Origin: Trissonchulus latispiculum
Taxonomy: Eukaryota > Nematoda > Enoplea > Enoplida > Ironidae
Direction: 5' to 3'
Length of the DNA: 64,000 nt
NCBI GenBank assembly: GCA_030248195.1
Contig: JASAND010008444.1
Span: 24,004-88,003 of the forward strand
Positions within the stretch are counted from its first letter, which is position 1. Every line of letters starts with the position of its first letter. Below, piece after piece: positions 55,164 through 64,000 of the stretch. The position numbers and the translations under genes were made by a program. The notes below the pieces were generated by a model. It was not told the origin of the DNA. It did not search any database and saw only the letters and a program-made list of their open reading frames with translations.

Positions 55164-55215
55164 AAGTCACTTTTAAAATATATCTAGAATCTAAAATTCC
55201 GACAGAAGCAAAAAG
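55164..55215 (+). CDS. Possible small internal exon (plus strand)
   Basis: Acceptor TTACGGCTTTTTCAG, donor AAAAG|GTGCCA, frame VTFKIYLESKIPTEAK. It leaves two bases that join the exon at 55320 without a stop. Confidence 0.3.
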
Positions 55216-55319
55216 GTGCCATTAATGCGGCTAATTTTCGACTATATGAATTCCAAAAAGGGAAAATTGACTGCTCGGCCGGCAGTTAAAATATGAACAG
55301 AGCTGTTTTTTTATTCCAG

Positions 55320-55361
55320 CAAAAGTTTCTGCCAAGGCTTTTCGGAACGTGAAATGCCAGT
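55320..55361 (+). CDS. Possible small internal exon (plus strand)
   Basis: Strong acceptor GTTTTTTTATTCCAG and consensus donor CCAGT|GTAAGT bound 42 bases. In the phase given by the preceding exon it reads KSFCQGFSEREMP. The splice sites are among the best in the window, so some transcript probably uses them. Confidence 0.4.
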
Positions 55362-55502
55362 GTAAGTTACAAACTTTTGAGAGCTCCCGTAGATATGGAT
55401 GTAAAAAAAGTCTGCAAAAATTTATGACTAAAATGTGGCTATAATGCCGTCGTACTCTTCCAACTATTATAAATCATAACCATAATTTTTATAACTTTTC
55501 AG

Positions 55503-55655
55503 AAGGCATACGTTGCCAATGTTAAATTGCATCCAAATGGGCAAAAATTCTCAGACATGTTTTTTACCAGACATTTTTACTGGGTTTCGCGTGCGAGTTT
55601 TGCAACTTGTGTGGAAGCAGTAGAAGTAGATGGAAAGGGAAAAAGTTTTCTTTAA
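55503..55655 (+). CDS. Terminal exon, two possible frames (plus strand)
   Basis: Acceptor TTTTTATAACTTTTCAG. Phase 0 gives KAYVANVKLHPNGQKFSDMF, then FTRHFYWVSRASFATC and a stop at 55653-55655. The phase dictated by the 55164 and 55320 exons gives RHTLPMLNCIQMGKNSQTCF, then LPDIFTGFRVRVLQLVWKQ and TAG at 55621-55623. Both look coding-like and I cannot choose. No family is recognised in either. Confidence 0.4.
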   Translation, partial: KAYVANVKLHPNGQKFSDMFFTRHFYWVSRASFATCVEAVEVDGKGKSFL

Positions 55656-55659
55656 ACTG

Positions 55660-56885
55660 TACAACTTTATACAAATATGTCTGTCTTCTGTTATACGTAC
55701 AAATGTATTACTGTAGTTTCGTTGGTAGTTCGAACTTTGATAGTTGTCTGTATCTATTCAACTGAATTGTACATAAAATTATATTATATATTATATATAT
55801 ATTATATATTATATATATATATATTATATATATATTATAAAATTGAAGACAAAAATTGAAACAAAGACAAGAGTTTAGACAAACTTCAATGTTTTTTTTC
55901 ACAAACGGGATCGGTTTGAATTTATGGAAATCTATGGGAATGGGAATTGCAGTTTCCTATTCTATTTTACAGGGATGAAGGAGTGCTAGCAGCCAATAAG
56001 ATTGTAACGTATTCTCCCTCACACAGGGTTACGGTAGTTTGAACTCATTTTCAGGAAATTTCCTATTTGTGGAAAAGATTACTACTTCAAAAAGTTTGGA
56101 GATTCAGTAAAATCCGATCCGAATTAACGATATTATTCTTTGGGCCGTATTCTCACTAAATCCCGACCTGATGTAATAATTTTAATCTTCACGGAAAATG
56201 AACATTTTCGGGCTAAAATTTGGTAGACTTTCGAACTATTAACCCTGGTTGGGGTGTTGTGAAAATCCTTCCACAAATTTTCATATTGCAAACCGGTCGA
56301 GTTTTAGTTTTAATTGAGGGCAAACCTAAAGTTGTTAGGACTAAATAAATTATATTGTAATATTGTTTATTTTAGATGAATTTCGGCCTGAGTTTAAAAA
56401 CTTTTAGATTAAAACGTTTAATGATGCGCCGGCTTTGAATAGCTTTCGGAGAGGCTCTAAACCGGGTCGGACCGCTTTTAGAGACTGTCGGGATTTTCAG
56501 ATATCCCGGGAATTTTAGAAACCCCGGGAATTTCAAAGACCCAAGGGTAAAAGTAATTTTCTGTAGAATTAAATTTGAACGTAGCGGTGTTAGCGCACGT
56601 TTCTCAGATAAGCAGTAGCGTAAAAATCAGCTCTTCTTGTAGCCTAAAAATGTAAATCAGTGACGTAATCTCTTTTCGCTGTCCCTGGGTTGCTTAAGGG
56701 ATAGCGTACTCACTCTACGCGAAGCAGCATCTAGGTAACAATTACCAATCTTGAAGTTTACATAACAAAAAACCTTCCAAATATTTGGCCATCTAAGGAA
56801 ATTCAGTTTTTAACTTCTTAGGTTAATAACCGCAGTCTTCGTTACAAATGAAGGAATTGCCTTGAATTGAGAGATATATATGTCG
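55660..56885. other. No supported gene
   Basis: AT microsatellite (about 55783-55840), then AT-rich sequence with no supportable frame. Confidence 0.4.
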
Positions 56886-57805
56886 AAGCCTAGTAGTCAA
56901 ATTGGCCATTTAGTTAAATGGCTAAACATTTTAGCCATTTAGTCAAATGGCTAGCCCAGTTGTAAAACGCAGCGTGTTTGACTACTTGGCTAAAAGACTC
57001 CCAATATTTTAGCCATTTAGTAAAATGACCACTGTGTTTTAGCCATTTAGTTAAATGGCCAGCAGGTCTTAGCCTAGTTGTCAAATGACAGTTGACGACT
57101 ACTTATTGACGATCATACCTTAGTTACTACTTATCCGCTTCACTAATTGCAGGTACATACTTAATATTATGTAAACGCAAGGTTCTCGACTTTTCAGTGT
57201 TTTGTAAGTAATATTCAGGAATGCATGGACAGTTTTGAAAAATAAAATAAATTTATTTAATTTCGTGTTTGTGAGTGATTATAACATACGTATTTCCAGG
57301 CATTTTGGGGTACCAGCTGGACAGTCCGAAGTGGCTATAAACAAGTCCTAGGGGGTTTTCCAGGGCGCTGAATTCAAATCTGGCATTAGGTTTTAGGTAT
57401 CTATGGGCCAATACTGACTTCTGGAATTTATATTATTTTTCAAAACTGTCCATGCATTTCTGAATATTATATACTTATAAAACACTGAAAAGTCGAGTAC
57501 CTTGCGTTTACATAATATTAAGTATGTACCTGCAATTAGTGAAGCGGAAAAGTAGTACGTAAGGTATGATCGTCAATAAATAGTCGTCAACTGTCATTTG
57601 ACAACTAGGCTAAGAGCTGCTGGCCATTTAGCTAAATGGCTAAAACACAGTGGTCATTTTATTCAATGGCTAAAATATTGGGAGTCTTTTGGCCAAGTAG
57701 TCAAACACGCTGCGTTTTACAACCCTAGCCATTTGACTAAATGGCTAAAATGTTTAGCCATTTATCTAAATGGCCAATTTGACTACTAGGCTTCGACATA
57801 TACAT
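56880..57805. mobile_element. Long palindromic element with AGCCATTTAG arrays
   Basis: Inverse arms of about 380 bp start TATGTCGAAGCCTAGTAGTC and end in the inverse. Each arm contains four or five copies of TTTAGCCATTTAGTTAAATG, itself self-complementary (CCATTTAG/CTAAATGG), then shared unique blocks such as TCGACTTTTCAGTGTTTT. The core of about 150 bp is unpaired. No transposase and no certain target duplication. Confidence 0.85.
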
Positions 57806-57839
57806 AGCTCTCTTTAGTGGCAGTTTGGAAACGGGTAGA

Positions 57840-57982
57840 TAGTAGTGTTTCAGTAGGCCAGGCCATTTTGATTTAAGTTTCAGTTTCAGTCGTTGACCTA
57901 AAATTGTTTCCGTTTCAGGTTCAGTCGTGTTTCCGTGATCGTTTCAGTTTCAGTTTCAGTTTCAGTGACTGAAACAACACTA
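57840..57982. mobile_element. hAT-like mini-element with TTTCAG arrays, 143 bp, TSD CGGGTAGA
   Basis: The ends TAGTAGTGTTTCAG and CTGAAACAACACTA are flanked by perfect octamers CGGGTAGA (57832-57839 and 57983-57990). The interior is almost entirely GTTTCAG units. It is a much shorter relative of the 11845-12797 element. Confidence 0.8.
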
Positions 57983-58039
57983 CGGGTAGATGCTTTGAAA
58001 TGTAATATTGTGTTCTCCGGTTATATACTTGAATCGATT

Positions 58040-58390
58040 CATAACTATGTAAAGGAAAGGAAGCAGGTGTAGGAAAGATTGATAAGCCTGATATCGGAGT
58101 TAAGCTGATGGTTTGGCCGTGTAGTGCTATGAACGTCTCAATGCAGCAGGAAAGGATCGTGGTTCTACCCACGGCCGGGCCAATTCAATACTGTATATAT
58201 ATTGAGTGAAAATGCTGAACCTTTCTCTTCCCTTACTCTATCCTGTAGGTCTTGGCTTCATTCAAGAGTGCACGGTGCTTGACGACTCCCATCTTGGGCT
58301 TCCCCCTCTGTCTTCTTGGTACACCGGCCCTGGTAGACGTGCTATAATTATTCTAGCTAGGAAGCAGCTGTTTTAAGCCACTCTTGAGAG
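58040..58390 (+). repeat. SINE-like dispersed repeat R3, copy 2
   Basis: Shares TAGGAAAGATTGATAAGCCT with 43104. It contains a tRNA-like segment: TTGGCCGTGTAGTGCTATGA as an A-box region, CGTGGTTCTACCCACG as a T-arm, and a closing GGGCCAA that pairs with TTGGCC(G). A CTTCTTGGTACACC block follows, as in copy 1. A tRNA-headed body repeated in the window fits a SINE. Confidence 0.55.
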
Positions 58391-58722
58391 GCGTTGAAGC
58401 GTTGAAGACAAAGCGTTGAATGAAGAATTTGCTAGAAAATTTACATCACTTCAAATTGTCGTTCGGACATACCAACTAAATCGATAAGTGAAACTATAGG
58501 TCGGGTGAGTCATAAAACTGTTTCCAATTTTCAATATTCTTGGGTCGATAGACCTATAGATTGATAGATAGATAGCTATAGACGATCTGCTAAAAATCAG
58601 CTCATTCGGATTCGATCTTCGCCATGGAGACTTTTCTTCAATTCTTTCAATCCTTATTTCAATGTTTCATTACCCTTGCTAACTAAACTACTACTAGTGC
58701 GGGAAACATAATTATACCAATA

Positions 58723-59210
58723 CAGCCACGCCGTTATTTTAGGGGAAAAATTTTCTTTAAATTTTCTTACCTTTTTCTTTTTCTTTTTCTTGCAAAAGAA
58801 GAAATTTGGACACAATTTTCTTTTTCTTTTTCTTTATTTAAAGAAGAAAACGTCAATAAGACTGTCTCACATTTCAGCTGTCAGTCAATCTTGCGCAAGA
58901 AGCCGAACCTTGTGACCTTTTGCTAAAGACTCCTGCTAGCTGCAATATATGCGCCCAGTGATATGCATATCTACATATGTTAGAGACGTAGCACCTGTCA
59001 ATTTCAACTTGATTCTAAGGGAATTTAAGCTGGCAATGAAATTGGGGTGTCACAAAATACAACAGAAAGCAACTAAAAGGAACCCGCTTTTCTTTCTCTT
59101 CTTCTTTAAATTAAAGAAAATTGAAGTGGAATTTCTTTTTATTTTTCTTTATTTAAAGAATTCTTTCCATTTTCTTTCTTTTTCTTTCCCCTAAAATTCC
59201 GACGTGGCTG
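58723..59210. mobile_element. Tc1/mariner-like MITE, 488 bp, TSD TA
   Basis: The ends CAGCCACGCCGTTATTTTAG and the inverse CTAAAATTCCGACGTGGCTG lie between TA dinucleotides (58721-58722 and 59211-59212), the signature of Tc1/mariner elements. The subterminal regions are TTTCTTT arrays that are partly complementary to AAAGAAA motifs. Confidence 0.8.
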
Positions 59211-59389
59211 TATGATACGGAATCCTGAAACCGCTTGGCTTTGTTTGTTTTCACAGTAATGTTCACCATTATGATAAAAACCGGTAGCTAAAATTACATA
59301 ACACATAAACAAATGTCTTTATAACGAACGCATGGCAATCAAGTTCACTATATGTCCTTCTTGTCCACCCCATTTCTTCGAAATCTTAC

Positions 59390-59559
59390 ATAACCGCGAA
59401 TAGTGTCAGCTTCGTTTCCGCGAATTTCCTTGATAGGAGTGAGAAAGTCACGTTTAAATAGTTCGCGAATTTCTGTCGGTATGCTCATTCTCCTGAATCG
59501 ATCTAATGAATTTGAAGGGCTGTGCAACACTGATCGGCAGAATCGTCTCACTTCCGAAT
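59390..59559 (-). CDS. Internal exon of a secreted-protein gene (minus strand)
   Basis: A long pyrimidine tract and acceptor (TTTCTTTTCCATTTCTAG), 56 codons and a TAT|GTAAGA donor. It reads DSEVRRFCRSVLHSPSNSLD, then RFRRMSIPTEIRELFKRDFL and TPIKEIRGNEADTIRGY, with Asp formed across the junction. The two leading bases fit the phase-1 donor of the signal-peptide exon at 61152. It ends in phase 0; further exons to the left were not located. Basic, helical-looking sequence, not recognised. Confidence 0.6.
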
Positions 59560-59569
59560 CTAGAAATGG

Positions 59570-60435
59570 AAAAGAAATGAAAAATAAAAGGACATTGGCA
59601 AAAGAAAATAAAAATTACGGGCGATTACCTAACAAAGGCTCTGAAACTTCGATTCTGAATATCTGAACTGATAGATCTATTTCGTAAGGATTAGTGAAAG
59701 GAGGCCCCTGTATTTAGTTGATCTTCTTCTTGAGATCTGGCTTGTTGGTGAAAATAATTGTCATAAGCTCTTCTTGCATTGCAACACAATTATGTAGTTA
59801 CATAGGTAAAGTTTTAAACAAAGCGATTAGATGAATTTGTTCTTTCCGGTGTAATATAATTTAGGTGATAATGTGTTGTAATATAGTGTAATTTAATAAC
59901 TTAAGGAATTTCGGTTCAGGGCAGAGTACATATCAAAAAATCGTTTTTTGCAATTTCGTAAAAAGTAGGAGTTGCTACTTCTATAGAGGAAGGAGGGGTA
60001 GCAGTAGTGCAGTGTATAGAATTAATTAATTAATTAACTAATTAATTAATTAATTGATTAATTCCGCGTCCTCATAGCACGTTAACTTAATTAGGGTAAA
60101 GCTTACGATTTTGCCAGAAATATTATTTGTGGCCACAAACAGTGAAAATTCTATTTCCTTGCAGCGTCAGAACAAGTTACTAAAAAACTATATACGGATT
60201 CATGAAGTATTTTAGTATAGTTAGTATAGTATGTAATATCACTTTTGCTCTATTAGCCACTTTTCTAATAGATTTTGGTTTATTTTTCTTTCTCAAACTT
60301 ATTCCCAAAGCAGTCCACCACTGAGGAGGAAGCTGAAATGCACTTTGGTGAGACATCACATTTCTCGAGCTCGTGAACGTCCCCAGCTATTTGTCCTTGA
60401 GTCGAAGCACAGCTTCTTTTAGGAAAGATCCCCTA
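59570..60435. other. No supported gene; intron of the secreted-protein gene
   Basis: AT-rich, with an AATTAATT microsatellite (about 60025-60062). Probably intronic if the two minus-strand exons are joined. Confidence 0.4.
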
Positions 60436-60890
60436 GCCCAAAATCCGCAATATATACTACTAAATTTTTCGACTCTTAAGGGGTACCAAGAGGAATCGAA
60501 GAATGTTTGTCTTCGATTTTGTTGAAAAGTTTTAATAGGGTCTTTGGGTCGTTGAACACGTATCTGAAAACAGCTTTCGATTCAACTTTTCATAGGCTCA
60601 GAATAAACTAAAGCAGTAAGGTTAAAAGGCTAAGATGTGCATAAGCTTATCCTGCGTGAAGAAAACCCGAATCGAAAAGCGAAATTCAGATTTCTCTTCT
60701 AAGATCCCGAAAACCACTGCTGCAATAAATATTTGCTTAATCCTCTATTTCCTCCTTGTGAATTGAAAAAATCTAGTCTCACGAAATAAAAAATACAATA
60801 TATAATTGAACGTTTGCGTTGTCGAAAACATATCCTACCAAATTTTAGGTCCTTTGGCAAGTTTTGCGGATTCTTGGCCGTCCTGGAACG
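60436..60890. mobile_element. Decayed relative of the 39490-40085 palindrome
   Basis: Same order of landmarks: AAGGGGTACCAAGAGGAATC, TTGTCTTCGATTTTG, a GAACACGTATCTGAAA block, then CGAAAACATA and GGCAAGTTTTGCGGATTC. The arms are only partly complementary now, so it is an older copy. Confidence 0.65.
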
Positions 60891-61030
60891 TGGAACAGTG
60901 GAAAGGCGACCAGCTATTCAAAAATACGTTTTACACAGTCCTCTGCTGCCAGGGTCTAAGCGCCAGGTCGCAACCAATTCCCCCCAGTAGCAGTAGGTAT
61001 CAATCAGTTGCTTTTCTACATTACTTCGAC

Positions 61031-61075
61031 CAAGAGTACATAATAACTTAGAGTGTGACAAGCGTGGCTGACCCC
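61031..61075 (+). repeat. Dispersed repeat R4, copy 4
   Basis: AAGAGTACATAATAACTTAG followed by AGTGTGACAAGCGTGGCTG, matching copies at 30340-30500 and 49651. Confidence 0.7.
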
Positions 61076-61151
61076 CCCCCCTTCCCACAACTGAGTACCC
61101 AGTACACAATTGTGTACGCTTATTTCCGTGTGGTTGAATAACAAAGCTTAC

Positions 61152-61218
61152 CATCACTGCCCTGAGCTTGCAGGGCAAAGCAAGCCGCCAGAAACACAGC
61201 CAGCCAAATCGGAGCCAT
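61152..61218 (-). CDS. Signal-peptide first exon of a secreted protein (minus strand)
   Basis: ATG followed by APIWLAVFLAACFALQAQG: a short N-terminus, a hydrophobic core of about 14 residues and a small-residue cleavage region near AQG-SD, i.e. a textbook signal peptide of 20 residues. The exon ends after 22 codons plus one base at a consensus donor G|GTAAGC. A phase-compatible exon lies at 59390-59559 on the same strand. The gene product is therefore probably secreted; its identity is unknown. The upstream 5' region (61219-61290) is purine/pyrimidine-skewed and may be leader. Confidence 0.7.
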
Positions 61219-62530
61219 TCTTTATCACCAGAAATCAGATCACAGAACCAGAATCGGAAAGGAAGGAGGAGAGAGCAGTAGTGAAATGTGAAATCAGACC
61301 TTTTTCTTTATTCAGTTTACATGAATTTGGAAAATCCATTAATCTGGGCCCCTGGGGGTAAGGGGGGAATCGTCCCTGAGGGGTGATTAGTCGGTCAGGT
61401 CTTTGAGCGAGGGAAACAGTCTCAACCAAGTGGTCTTAATTAACTAAGATCCCTTTCTCCGCCTTCCCACACAGCCCCGGCCTAATCAGAAAGCACTCTC
61501 ACTCCTGCTGCGATCCTAAATCGGAGGAATAGACCAGATTTCAGTCTGAGTGATGGAAATGAAATTCGGAATTGTGGAAATTGATGAAAACATCGGAGAA
61601 ATATAGTGAAATGAGATAATGTTTGATAAAAATTGCGGAAATTGAAATGAAAAATGAAGGATTGAAAATCATGCATGATAGAAGAGTAGATTTTGGAAAG
61701 CCGTAGGAAATTTAATTTTGTCCCATCAATTGAAGTGTGTTTTTTCGTCTATACTTTGTCTTACAGGATTTTAAGAAATTTTAATTTGAATTATAACACA
61801 TCTTTAAAATGGTTTTTTTTGCAAAAAGCAACGTACTTTCAATATGCAAAAATTTGTCATGAATTAAAGATATGATAATCTTAAACACGGTTATTAAAAT
61901 TTGAAGAAAGAGTTGACTTTGGTACAAACATTGTTTTGTTGAGTTGGCTCTATTTTTCTTTCAGATCTATGCACGTCTTTTGTATTCCTTTCCTGTTAAG
62001 CTTTGTAGTGTTCATTAGACGTTTAAAAATCGTTTTCTTGGACAGGTGATTTAACCAATTTTCATCCGATCTGGTATGGGGGACGAATGTCAACACTGTT
62101 CCATTTTTTCAAAAGTAAACTGAAATTTTTAGATCGAACCACCTCCAAGCTCCACTGGCTATAAGAAGTTAAGAATGGATTCTCTTTAACGTTGTTTTCA
62201 AATGATACGGAGTGCATGGTCAGGGATAAATGTTGCCATTAGAGCAGTCCCTAGATTAGTTTGCGAATGTTTTTTCCTTTCAGTTTTTGACAGGCTGTTA
62301 ATTTTTTAATTTAAAGATTTAAGCTAAAACTAAAATGAAATTTTCAACTAGCCAGCTCAACCTCATCTCCTAACCTCTGAGCTTTGGCTTTCATGTATTC
62401 AACATTTGTTTGCCTGTTATAGAAAACAAAAAATGTTTTAATTATACACAAAAAGCATTAATTAATTACAGTCGTGCAATTAAAAACTGGTCAGTTCATA
62501 CGATGTTAACAGATGTAGCTTTCTTATTTC
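61219..62530. other. No supported gene; intergenic between two minus-strand genes
   Basis: Contains the presumed leader and promoter of the 61218 gene. No TATA element at a convincing distance. AT-rich elsewhere, with short frames only. Confidence 0.4.
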
Positions 62531-62534
62531 ATTA

Positions 62535-62948
62535 TCATCGTTTTCTTCCACTGACAGCCCAAGGATTATGGTAGAAAGGGCTGGCCTGAACTCCACCAAA
62601 AGTATAACCCTTCTGATAGACTGAATCAAAGGGACCGGCGCCGATATTTTTACCAAAAAATGCCTTTCCGCCGCTGTCGATGTCAACTTTTCCACCCTTT
62701 TGACTACTGAAAACGTCGCCCATACCAAGAACCGGAATTGTGGTTCCTTTTTGAAATCCGCCTCCGCTTACACCACCTCCTGCGTTCCATCCTTTTTTCA
62801 ATCCCGTGTCCAAAACGGTCCAACCCTTTCCGTGTCCAACTTCAACGTTGCCGGGATTGTAAATGCCAACATCAGTTTGTCCAGATCCAAGATTAGCGAT
62901 TGGTGCTCCACTGAATAGTTGGTTTAAAATAGCTAAAACAGTAGGCAA
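62535..62948 (-). CDS. Gly-rich protein, C-terminal exon (minus strand)
   Basis: An open frame of 137 codons ending in TGA, with the start given only as the limit of the open frame (a TTG; no Met present). The frame stays open upstream to about 63025 through a hydrophobic stretch (IIFYFALFLFVL), so the true exon may start further right after an acceptor. The protein repeats short Gly motifs: GHGKGW, KKGWNAGGG, SGGGFQKG, SSQKGGKVD, YQKGYTFGG. Composition and repetition suggest an extracellular or structural protein. The minus-strand orientation matches the neighbouring secreted-protein gene. Family not recognised; the plus-strand frame here is a shadow. Confidence 0.6.
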   Translation of the reverse strand: MPTVLAILNQLFSGAPIANLGSGQTDVGIYNPGNVEVGHGKGWTVLDTGLKKGWNAGGGVSGGGFQKGTTIPVLGMGDVFSSQKGGKVDIDSGGKAFFGKNIGAGPFDSVYQKGYTFGGVQASPFYHNPWAVSGRKR

Positions 62949-63029
62949 TGCAACGCAAGTAGGCTTACGTAGTACAAACAGGAATAAAGCAAAATAGAAA
63001 ATGATATGATAATGGTAGCTAAATTAAAT

Positions 63030-63740
63030 GCAATCGAGTTTAAAATTCTTCTTACTCATTCTTTTAATATTATTTCCGTCTGAAGTTCTCCCTTCATTAT
63101 TGCCTACACTGTAAAAAAATTGCATAACAGTTATCTATTTTTCTTAGATAGGGAATTTGTGACATCCCAACAAATTAGATAACTGTTATCTAATAATTTG
63201 GGATGGCAGCAAACAGTTAAAATTGGAGACTTGTTACCAATTTAACTTTAATAGCCATTACCATAAATTCCAAGGTAACTGTTATCCGTGAAAAATAGAG
63301 GGTCGTCACCTGAAATTAAAGGATGACTGGTATTTGTTAGTTTTTTGTTCAATTTAGAATTTATTGCGGAAAACAAAGCGAACATGCTCCCTAATACTGT
63401 GCCGCATAGAGGCACATCACAGACGATAGGAACCGGATAATGAGCTTCGATCTTTAATTTTCATTTAGATGTTTGGTCGAGAATCATCCTGTTGGATGCT
63501 AAAATATCCACAATATTCACTGTCAGCAATCCATTCCAACGCTTTGGATATTTAGCAATCAAAAAGTTGCTAGCTATCCGGCCATTTGAATTGGACGGCT
63601 TCCAATAAAAAGGGACTTCAACCCTTCTTATTGGGTTTAGACCCTGCCATCGGTACCCCCAAAGGTACGTAATGGCCAGAGCAAATATGTCAGAAAATAT
63701 TGACATGAAACTTTAAAAACTTGTTTGTTTCTCTCCTTTA
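63030..63740. other. No resolved gene
   Basis: A minus-strand frame with a true ATG (63461-63706) starts MSIFSDIFALAITYLWGYRW, weakly signal-like, but without a proven donor. It might be a 5' exon of the Gly-rich gene. TAACAGTTATCTA motifs recur at 63122-63290, partly inverted, suggesting a small repeat. Confidence 0.3.
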
Positions 63741-63745
63741 TATAG

Positions 63746-64000
63746 TGCTCGATGCGGTATCAGCGTATCGAGTACTTGCGTAACACGTTACTGCTTGAAG
63801 TGGTTGAGCTGGATGAAACCTGCTTCGCTGATGCAGCAAAATTTATGGGGTCAAACGTGCAGCTGACTGTGACAGCGTCTGGATACCGGATTGACATGTT
63901 CATAACTTGCTCAATTTTGCGAGATTTGCAGAGATCTATACATCATTTTGAAGCTCATAATGAGCTGAATCGTTTTGTCAAATCAAATCATGGAAAAATC
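63746..64000 (+). CDS. Exon running off the window (plus strand)
   Basis: Begins after a strong acceptor (TTGTTTCTCTCCTTTATATAG) and stays open for 85 codons to the end of the window. Reads CSMRYQRIEYLRNTLLLEVV, then ELDETCFADAAKFMGSNVQL, TVTASGYRIDMFITCSILRD and LQRSIHHFEAHNELNRFV. An in-frame ATG at 63752 could instead be the start. Mixed hydrophobic and charged composition fits a globular domain. No family is recognised. Confidence 0.6.

Overview
The window looks like about 64 kb of an animal nuclear genome: AT-rich, gene-poor, with short exons joined by GT..AG introns and a very high load of small transposable elements. No prokaryotic signals, CRISPR, rRNA or operons are seen. The best taxonomic clue is a minus-strand gene at 18.6-22.5 kb encoding two DM (doublesex/mab-3) zinc modules, an unusual N-terminal one followed by a canonical one. 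Two DM domains in one protein is the known layout of the nematode sex-determination factors MAB-3 and DMD-3, so a nematode is the most likely source (inference; species not determinable).

Genes. 3.36-4.36 kb (+): multi-exon gene of unknown function, with a phase-matched splice and an apparent frame break in its last exon. 14.24-14.49 kb (-): 3' end of a small Cys-containing gene. 18.63-22.52 kb (-): the DM gene, five exons whose phases all join, ending in a stop and an AATAAA. 24.69-26.32 kb (+): a group of coding-like exons. 47.5-49.5 kb (+): a 675-codon reverse transcriptase ORF of a 5'-truncated non-LTR retrotransposon. 50.04 kb (+): possible first exon behind a TATA run. 54.7-55.65 kb (+): small exons. 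59.4-61.2 kb (-): a secreted protein (signal-peptide exon plus a phase-compatible exon). 62.5-62.95 kb (-): a Gly-rich protein end. 63.75 kb to the edge (+): an exon running out of the window.

Mobile DNA. Much of the remainder is non-autonomous elements with inverted ends. One set has 8-bp target duplications (hAT-like) and includes elements whose ends carry short-period arrays (CTGAAA, GGATC, GGCCG or CGGCT). A second set has TAA/TTA duplications (PIF/Harbinger-like), one nested in another. A TA-flanked Tc1/mariner-like element, several long palindromes, G/C-homopolymer-rich elements, tRNA-like sequences and dispersed repeats complete the picture.

The most interesting features are the two-DM gene with its altered first zinc module, and the hAT-like elements that appear to keep similar tips while exchanging the subterminal short-repeat motif. 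Splice models were derived by hand from sequence alone and have no transcript support.
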